A DNA stretch of 37,966 nt from assembly GCA_015231605.1 (NCBI GenBank), contig JADGBG010000007.1:1-37966 (forward strand). The letters run 5' to 3'. Each line of letters starts with the position of its first letter. Positions within the stretch are counted from its first letter, which is position 1. Below the pieces are notes generated by a model. That model did not search any database and was not told the origin of the DNA. It was given only the letters and a program-made list of their open reading frames with translations. Positions 32,460 through 37,966 of the stretch are shown here, one piece after another. The DNA is from Alphaproteobacteria bacterium. GTDB taxonomy: Bacteria > Pseudomonadota > Alphaproteobacteria > Rhodospirillales > Magnetovibrionaceae. A program made the translations under genes and the position numbers.

Positions 32460-34739
32460 TTAGAAAGTGGTGCCGAAGTTGACGCGCATCATTTCGGTCT
32501 GGTCATAGTTTTCCTTCATCAGGGCTTGACCAAAATCGAGGCTGATGGGGCCCATCGGGGACACCCACGTCACCCCCACGCCGGCGGACGCGCGCAGGGA
32601 TCCGTCGTCCCGAATATTCGTCGAAGAGGGATTGACCGTCATCAGGCTGCCCACGTCAGAGAACACCTTGCCGGAAATCCCGAGTTCCTTGGGCAGGCCG
32701 AGCGGAACCGTCAGTTCCACGCCGCCTTCGTAGATGAATTCGCCGCCCAGTGCGTCACGCGTGCTGCTGTCGCGCGGACCGATGCCGGCGTCGGCGAAGC
32801 CGCGCAGGTTGTCGCCGCCGGAGAAGAAGCGGTCGAGCAGACCGACATCCTCGCCGATGCCGTAAATCACGCCCGTACCGCCACGCACGGAAGCCACCCA
32901 GCCATCAGAAATCTTGTGATAGTACTTGCCGTTCACGAAGGTCCGCACATATTGGGAATCCCCGCCAAAACCGGCCAAGTCGTTCATCATGCGCGCGACG
33001 TACCCTTCCGACGGATTGATTTTGCTGTTGCGGCGGTCATAGGTCAGGACGTGGCCGACTTCCGACAGAATCTTTTCGCCCGCCTGGTTGCGGATGTAGA
33101 GCGACGCACGGGGATCGACGTTGGTGACGGAGGCTTGCTTGATCGTGTAGCGCCAAGCCTGAGACAAATGGCTCGTGATGGGGTAGCCCATGCGCAGGTT
33201 CAAGCCCGTCGCCTTCGCGTCGTACGAACTGGAAGACTGGTTGTCCGTATCGGTGTGGTACACGTCGAAACCGGCTGCGAGTTCACGGGACAGGAAATAC
33301 GGTTCCGTGAAGCCAAGATTGATCTGGCTTTGGCGCTGCGACAGCCGCAAACTGAGACCCAATTCCTGTCCGCGTCCCAAAAGGTTCCGTTCCTTGACGC
33401 CGACTTCCATCAAGGCGCCCGTGGAAGTCGAATAGCCCGCGCCAAGCGACAGCGAACCGGTCGATTTTTCTTCGACGTCGACGTTGATGACGACCTTGTC
33501 GGGCGCGGAGCCCGGGGCCTGATCGAGGGACACCTTCTCGAAGAAGTCCAAATCCTCGACGCGGGTGCGCGACCGGCGCAGTTTGGAGGCGTTGAAGGCA
33601 TCCCCCTCCACGAGGCGGAATTCGCGTCGAACCACTTCGTCCATGGTACGCACGTTGCCGGTGACGTTGATGCGCTCGACGAACACGCGAGGGCCTTCCT
33701 CGACCTCGAAGGCGATGTCGATGACCCCGGCTTCGGAATCGCGCGTGACCTTCGGACGCACATCAACGAAGGCGTATCCCAGCGTGCCTACGGCCTCGGT
33801 CAATTCTTCAATAGTATCATCGATTTGTTCGGAATCGTACCACTCGCCGCTGACGATATCCATCTTATCGCGGATATCGTCCACATTGAGGTCTCGGAGG
33901 TTGGCGTTGAGCGTGATGTCGCCGTAGCGATACCGCTTTCCTTCCTCGAGGGTGAAGGTGATGAAAAACTGTTTGCGGTCCGGCGTCAGTTCGACCACGG
34001 ACGACAGCACCTGGAAATCGGCGTACCCGTTGCGCAGATAGAACCGGCGCAGCAGTTCGCGATCGAAGGTGATCCGGTCGGGATCGTAGGTGTCGTCCGA
34101 AGTCAGGAAGCGATACCAGCGCGTTTCCTTGGTGCGGATTTCATCCAGAAGATCGTCGTCTTCGAAGACCTTGTTGCCGATGACGCGGATGTTCTGCACC
34201 TCGGTCAGTTCGCCTTCGTCCACTTCGAACACCAAGTCGACGCGGTTTTGCGGCAACTGGATGATCTTCGGCTCGACGACGACGGAGAAACGGCCGCTCT
34301 TCTGATACAGGGTCTGGATACGGTTGACGTCGCTCTGAACCTTGGTGCGGGTGTAGATCACGCGCGGCTTGAGCGAGATTTCCGTCATCAGCTCCTCGTC
34401 GTCGAGGCGTTTGTTGCCTTCGAACGCAATGCGGTTGATGACCGGGTTTTCGACCACCGTCACGACCAGCGCATCCCCCTCGCGGCGCAAGTTGACGTCG
34501 GCGAAAAGTCCCGTGGAAAACAGGGACTTCAAGGATCTGTCGATGCGCATCGGATCGAACGTGTCGCCTTCCCGGACCAGCAGGTAGGAACGAACCGTTT
34601 CCGCTTCGATGCGGGCCACGCCCTCGACCGTGATGGAGCGAATCATATCCGCGGATTGCGCGCGCGCGGGCGACGGGTCCACCAGAACCGCGACGCCCAT
34701 GGCGACAACGAGCATGAAAACGGTCAACGTGCGTCGCAC
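32460..34739 (-). CDS. bamA: Outer membrane protein assembly factor
   Basis: 759 aa from GTG at 34739, where AAGGGGGG lies five bases upstream and translation begins with a perfect signal peptide (MRRTLTVFMLVVAMGVAV... ARAQ). ATGs at 34760 and 34808 are possible but lack spacing. Five POTRA repeats span about 30-420 (IRSITVEGVARIEAETV, INRIAFEGNKRLDDEEL, VQNIRVIGNKVFEDDDL, RYRYGDITLNANL, VERINVTGNVRTMDEVV), followed by the Omp85 beta barrel with FFSGGDNLRGFADAGIGPRD and ending in aromatic Phe. It folds and inserts outer-membrane barrels. Confidence 0.97.
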   Translation of the reverse strand: MRRTLTVFMLVVAMGVAVLVDPSPARAQSADMIRSITVEGVARIEAETVRSYLLVREGDTFDPMRIDRSLKSLFSTGLFADVNLRREGDALVVTVVENPVINRIAFEGNKRLDDEELMTEISLKPRVIYTRTKVQSDVNRIQTLYQKSGRFSVVVEPKIIQLPQNRVDLVFEVDEGELTEVQNIRVIGNKVFEDDDLLDEIRTKETRWYRFLTSDDTYDPDRITFDRELLRRFYLRNGYADFQVLSSVVELTPDRKQFFITFTLEEGKRYRYGDITLNANLRDLNVDDIRDKMDIVSGEWYDSEQIDDTIEELTEAVGTLGYAFVDVRPKVTRDSEAGVIDIAFEVEEGPRVFVERINVTGNVRTMDEVVRREFRLVEGDAFNASKLRRSRTRVEDLDFFEKVSLDQAPGSAPDKVVINVDVEEKSTGSLSLGAGYSTSTGALMEVGVKERNLLGRGQELGLSLRLSQRQSQINLGFTEPYFLSRELAAGFDVYHTDTDNQSSSSYDAKATGLNLRMGYPITSHLSQAWRYTIKQASVTNVDPRASLYIRNQAGEKILSEVGHVLTYDRRNSKINPSEGYVARMMNDLAGFGGDSQYVRTFVNGKYYHKISDGWVASVRGGTGVIYGIGEDVGLLDRFFSGGDNLRGFADAGIGPRDSSTRDALGGEFIYEGGVELTVPLGLPKELGISGKVFSDVGSLMTVNPSSTNIRDDGSLRASAGVGVTWVSPMGPISLDFGQALMKENYDQTEMMRVNFGTTF

Positions 34740-34855
34740 GGCATCCCCCCTTGCGATCATTGCGATCCTACGATCCACCAACGTCCCAGACATCCCATTC
34801 ACCCACACAACGACGCCCAGCGCCAGGGAATCATGAAGTCAGGGCAGGGTCAAGA

Positions 34856-35971
34856 CTAACCCCACCCCAAAACTATGCGTTCCAGGTCGTTCCAGGTCGC
34901 GAAGACCATGAGCAGCAATACCAGAACCAACCCGAAACGGAAACCGTATTCTTGAACCCGTTCGCTCAACGGCTTGCCGCGCAAGGCTTCCGCGGCGTAG
35001 AAAACCAAATGCCCCCCATCCAGAACCGGGATGGGGAACAGATTGATCAGCCCCAAATTGATGGACAAAATCGCCAGGAAGCGCAGCACGCCGATCATTC
35101 CGGCTTGCGCGGCCTCGCCGGAATACTGGGCGATGGATATGACGCCGCCCAATTCCTTGGCGCTCCGCTCGCCCGAAACCATGTCCCCCAAGCCGGACAG
35201 GATGTTCGCGGTGAAGAGATAGGTCTGCTCCACCGCCATGCCCAAGCCCTTGACGATACCGATCTCCTCGGTGCGGACATGCTCAAGGCTGGGCCGCACG
35301 CCCAACAGCCCCTTCCCCTCGCCCGTCTGCTCATCGACCATGGAACGCGGCGTCGCCCGAATGACGATGACGGCTCCGTCGCGTTCGACCTCGAACGCCA
35401 ATTCGACGCCCGCGTTGACCGACACGATATCGTGCAATTCGCTGAACAACTCGACCGGTTGGGCGTCAATGGCGGTGATCAGGTCCCCGGACCGGAAGCC
35501 GGACGCCTCGGCGGCGCTGCCTTCGATCACCTCGCCCACGGCGGACAGAACGTGCGGCACGCCGTAAAGCGTGTTGACCGTCCAGAACATGAGGACCGCG
35601 AACAGGAAGTTCGCAATGGGACCGGCGGAAACGATGGCCGCGCGCTGGCGCAAGGGTTTGTGGTGGAAGGAAACCTTCTTCTCTTCCTCGGTCATGGGGC
35701 GGTCTTCGGCATCGTCGACGCCGGTGATCATGTCGCCTTCGCCGAACATTTTGACGTAGCCGCCCAGGGGGACGATGCTGAAGCACCATCGAGTGCCGTG
35801 CTTGTCGTTGAAGCCCCAAAGTTCCTTGCCGAAACCGATGGAGAACACCTCCACCTTCACGCCGGAACGGCGCGCGACAAGGAAATGGCCCAATTCGTGA
35901 ACAAACACGAGAACCGTGAGGACCAGAAGAAAGGCGGCGGTTACGCCGAGGGGATGAGAGAAAAATTCCAT
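34856..35971 (-). CDS. rseP: RseP-family site-2 intramembrane zinc protease
   Basis: 371 aa membrane protease that cleaves anti-sigma factors in the envelope stress response. HELGH at residues 25-29 holds the zinc ligands and catalytic Glu; the third ligand lies in NLFPIPVLDGGHL near the C-terminus. One clear PDZ domain (about 150-230, EASGFRSGDLITAIDAQPVE) where E. coli has two. Four membrane segments. Starts at 35971 in an AT-rich gap (35972-36014) that could hold a promoter (TAGAAT -10-like box on the minus strand), and ends 116 bases before the bamA start. Confidence 0.96.
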   Translation of the reverse strand: MEFFSHPLGVTAAFLLVLTVLVFVHELGHFLVARRSGVKVEVFSIGFGKELWGFNDKHGTRWCFSIVPLGGYVKMFGEGDMITGVDDAEDRPMTEEEKKVSFHHKPLRQRAAIVSAGPIANFLFAVLMFWTVNTLYGVPHVLSAVGEVIEGSAAEASGFRSGDLITAIDAQPVELFSELHDIVSVNAGVELAFEVERDGAVIVIRATPRSMVDEQTGEGKGLLGVRPSLEHVRTEEIGIVKGLGMAVEQTYLFTANILSGLGDMVSGERSAKELGGVISIAQYSGEAAQAGMIGVLRFLAILSINLGLINLFPIPVLDGGHLVFYAAEALRGKPLSERVQEYGFRFGLVLVLLLMVFATWNDLERIVLGWG

Positions 35972-36014
35972 GACTGCAACACGCTAAACGGTGATTCTAA
36001 ATTTTTTAATAATT

Positions 36015-37214
36015 TTACGAACGCGCGATCAAGAGTTCCGCGCGGACTCGCGCGTCCGCGTCGATGGCGAACACGTCATCCAGGCTGCCCAACGCCCCCA
36101 CGGGGCCGTCCTCCAACACCCGTTCCACCGTGCGCGCGATATCCAGAAAGCCGATGCGTCCCTCCAGGAACGCCGCCACGCAAACCTCGTTGGCGGCGTT
36201 GAGCACCGTCGGGGCCCCGCCCCCGGCGATCAGGCTTTCCCGCGCAAGGCGCAGCGCGGGGAAGCGGACCGTGTCCGGGGCCTCGAACGTCAGCGTGCCG
36301 ATGTCGGCCAGCGACAGCGGCTGCGATGGCGCGGGCATGCGCTTGGGCCACGCCAGGGCATAGGCGATGGGCGTGCGCATGTCGGGCGAACCCAGTTGCG
36401 CCAGAACCGAACCGTCCACGTAGGACACCATGGAATGGATCACCGACTGCGGATGAACCAAAATTTCGATATCCGGTTCGTCGACCGGGAACAGATGAAA
36501 GGCCTCGATCAGTTCCAGGCCCTTGTTCATCATGGTGGCGCTGTCCACGCTGATCTTCGCGCCCATGGACCAGTTGGGGTGGGCCACGGCCTGCGCGGGC
36601 GTCATGGCCGCCATTTCGTCCAGGGACTTTTCGCGGAACGGCCCCCCCGACGCGGTGAGCGTGACCTTGGACACGGCGTCGGCGCGGTCGAATTCGAAAA
36701 CCTGGAAGATGGCGCTGTGCTCGGAGTCCACGGGGATCAGGGTCGCGCGCCCCTGCTCCACCTCGCGGGTCATCACCGCGCCCGCGCTCACCAGCGTTTC
36801 CTTGTTGGCCAGCGCCACCAGCGCGCCGCGCCGTACGGCCGCCAGTGTGGGGCGCAACCCCGCCGTGCCGACGATGGACGCCACCACGATGTCGCCCCCC
36901 GGCCGGGCGGCGGCGTCGATCACGGCCTGATCGCCCGCAGCCGCCTCGACGGAGGTGCCGGCCAACAGGTCCTTCAACTGGCCGTACAGGCCTTCATCCG
37001 CGACCACCGCCAGCTTGGCGCCCAGATCGATGGCCTGTTTGGCGAGAAGTTCGACGTTGCGGTTTCCGGTCAATGCTTCGACGCGAAACGCACCACGGTT
37101 GCGTTCCAGCAGATCGACGGTGCTGCAACCGATGGATCCGGTCGAACCCAGGACCGTGACGCCGCGCGGCGCGCCCGTCCCCGCCAGGAGATGTGGAGAC
37201 TCTATGCCAGCCAT
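36015..37214 (-). CDS. dxr: 1-deoxy-D-xylulose 5-phosphate reductoisomerase
   Basis: 399 aa enzyme making MEP from DXP with NADPH, the committed step of the non-mevalonate isoprenoid pathway. Nucleotide loop VLGSTGSIGCSTVDLL; metal and substrate site LIPVDSEHSAIFQ; TASGGPFREKS and WSMGAKISVDSATMMNKGLELIEA flexible-loop and phosphate motifs. The ATG at 37214 lies within the cdsA stop region (13-base overlap). Isoprenoid product feeds undecaprenyl synthesis by the neighbouring uppS. Confidence 0.97.
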   Translation of the reverse strand: MAGIESPHLLAGTGAPRGVTVLGSTGSIGCSTVDLLERNRGAFRVEALTGNRNVELLAKQAIDLGAKLAVVADEGLYGQLKDLLAGTSVEAAAGDQAVIDAAARPGGDIVVASIVGTAGLRPTLAAVRRGALVALANKETLVSAGAVMTREVEQGRATLIPVDSEHSAIFQVFEFDRADAVSKVTLTASGGPFREKSLDEMAAMTPAQAVAHPNWSMGAKISVDSATMMNKGLELIEAFHLFPVDEPDIEILVHPQSVIHSMVSYVDGSVLAQLGSPDMRTPIAYALAWPKRMPAPSQPLSLADIGTLTFEAPDTVRFPALRLARESLIAGGGAPTVLNAANEVCVAAFLEGRIGFLDIARTVERVLEDGPVGALGSLDDVFAIDADARVRAELLIARS

Positions 37215-37897
37215 GCCAAAACGTTGCCCTGCAATGCCATATTCATCAAGACCACCCCGATCGCCGCCGCGACCAGCCCATCGACCCGATCGAACACGCC
37301 GCCGTGGCCGGGGATGATGGCCCCGCTGTCCTTGACGCCGAAACGGCGCTTGACCCAGCTTTCGAAGAGATCGCCCACTTGGCTGACCACGCCGGTGGCG
37401 GCGCTGAACACCGCCACGCCGAGACCCGCGCCGTCGGCCATGACGAACACCACCGCCCACCCCCCGACGGCGGACAACGCCGTTCCGCCGAGAAAACCGG
37501 ACCAGGTCTTGTTGGGGCTGATGGCCGGGGCAAGCTTCGGCCCGCCAATGGATTTGCCGAACACGTATCCCCCCGTGTCCGCGCCCCACACCACCGCGAC
37601 CAGCCAGAACAGCACCGTCAAGCCCCACGCCTGATCCTGGCGCAGCACCCACAAGGCCGCGCAGGACGCCGCCACATAGACGGCCCCGAACGCCACCCAG
37701 GCCAAACGGCCCTGGACCATTTTGGTCCATTCCAAGACCAAAAGAACCCCTAACACGCTCAAGAGACCAAGATACACCCAACCGCCGACGGCGATGGCCG
37801 CCAGCACCAGAGGCGCCAGCACGACGGCGGACAGAACCCTCAGTTTCAGGGTGTTATCGGATTTTTCAGACACCGACCGCACCGTATCTGCGTTCAC
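37202..37897 (-). CDS. cdsA: Phosphatidate cytidylyltransferase
   Basis: 231 aa inner-membrane enzyme forming CDP-diacylglycerol. The family signature is complete: VVWGADTGGYVFGKSIGG, SPNKTWSGFLGG, and near the end QVGDLFESWVKRRFGVKDSG followed by IIPGHGGVFDRVDGL. Several hydrophobic helices. It is a little shorter than the usual 260-280 aa. The start is uncertain: GTG at 37897 is the longest, but GTGs five and eight codons later also fit, and all lie inside the uppS end; no ribosome site stands out. Overlaps dxr by 13 bases. Confidence 0.93.
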   Translation of the reverse strand: MNADTVRSVSEKSDNTLKLRVLSAVVLAPLVLAAIAVGGWVYLGLLSVLGVLLVLEWTKMVQGRLAWVAFGAVYVAASCAALWVLRQDQAWGLTVLFWLVAVVWGADTGGYVFGKSIGGPKLAPAISPNKTWSGFLGGTALSAVGGWAVVFVMADGAGLGVAVFSAATGVVSQVGDLFESWVKRRFGVKDSGAIIPGHGGVFDRVDGLVAAAIGVVLMNMALQGNVLAWLA

Positions 37898-37966
37898 GGG
37901 ATTTGAAAACGTCCAGGGCGGCCTGGAATTCCTTGTCCGTGAAATCGGGCCACAAGGTTTCGGTGA
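37866..37966 (-). CDS. uppS: C-terminal end of undecaprenyl diphosphate synthase (5' end outside window)
   Basis: Reading from the right edge, the minus strand gives TETLWPDFTDKEFQAALDVF and then KSRERRYGAV before a TGA at 37866-37868. LWPDF and the RERR(Y/F)G tail are the conserved C-terminus of UppS, which makes the C55 carrier lipid for peptidoglycan and O-antigen. The stop lies about 30 bases inside the longest cdsA reading, consistent with coupling. Confidence 0.85.
   Translation of the reverse strand, partial: TETLWPDFTDKEFQAALDVFKSRERRYGAVGV

Noticed and set aside
32259-34859. 866-codon open frame on the plus strand opposite bamA and skp
   Set aside because: It is antisense to two clear genes, is rich in His, Asp, Val and Gly as expected from mirrored GC-rich codons, and shows no domain.
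1-37966. CRISPR arrays, tRNA or rRNA genes, insertion sequences, phage or attachment sites
   Set aside because: I looked for evenly spaced repeats, cloverleaf-like stretches and transposase or integrase motifs and found none.

Overview
The window looks like a stretch of an alphaproteobacterial chromosome, most likely from the Rhodospirillales. The evidence is the high G+C content, the trpG-trpD-trpC-moaC-moeA order followed by lexA, a GAAC-N7-GAAC LexA box, LpxI rather than LpxH in lipid A synthesis, and the uppS-cdsA-dxr-rseP-bamA-ompH-lpxD-fabZ-lpxA-lpxI-lpxB run. Genes are dense and many start/stop codons overlap, which suggests translational coupling. I see no tRNA, rRNA, CRISPR array, transposase or phage gene.

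Layout. 1-222: 3' end of a proline-rich protein. 321-2783 (minus): ClpC-like AAA+ unfoldase. 2853-4340 (minus): three-gene unit of a CopZ-like copper chaperone, an exported CxxC thioredoxin-fold protein and a half-length TolC-like exported protein. 4479-5192: flagellin-like orphan. 5189-6370 (minus): YibQ-type divergent polysaccharide deacetylase. 6471-about 6600: remnant of a bacteriohemerythrin gene, cut off where copA ends. 6596-9022 (minus): CopA Cu(+)-ATPase with a MerR/CueR-like promoter. 9174-13309: trpGDC-moaC-moeA. 13310-13718: non-coding gap with two terminators and a GC-rich palindromic element. 13719-15039: divergent lipoprotein gene and lexA sharing an SOS-box promoter region. 15086-18526 (minus): unknown 427-aa protein and ComEC. 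18749-21535: gltX and gltA, closed by a strong terminator.

21609-25205 is an accessory cassette: a LysR regulator facing away from a small membrane protein, a tandem UspA protein and a TSUP anion transporter. 25212-27002 (minus) holds a sensor-kinase remnant and a soluble REC-HisKA-HATPase-REC hybrid kinase. From 27087 to the right edge (all minus) lies the envelope-biogenesis cluster: gloA, lpxB, lpxI, lpxA, fabZ, lpxD, ompH/skp, bamA, rseP, dxr, cdsA and the end of uppS. It supplies isoprenoid and phospholipid precursors, lipid A acyl-transfer steps, outer-membrane protein assembly and envelope-stress proteolysis.

Most of the window is conserved core. The parts worth a second look are the copper neighbourhood (2853-9131) with its hemerythrin/copA junction, the LysR/TSUP/Usp cassette, the ClpC-like protein, the flagellin-like orphan, the 427-aa unknown protein and the kinase remnant. 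I do not see a clearly new biological system. The copper module and the TSUP cassette are the nearest candidates.
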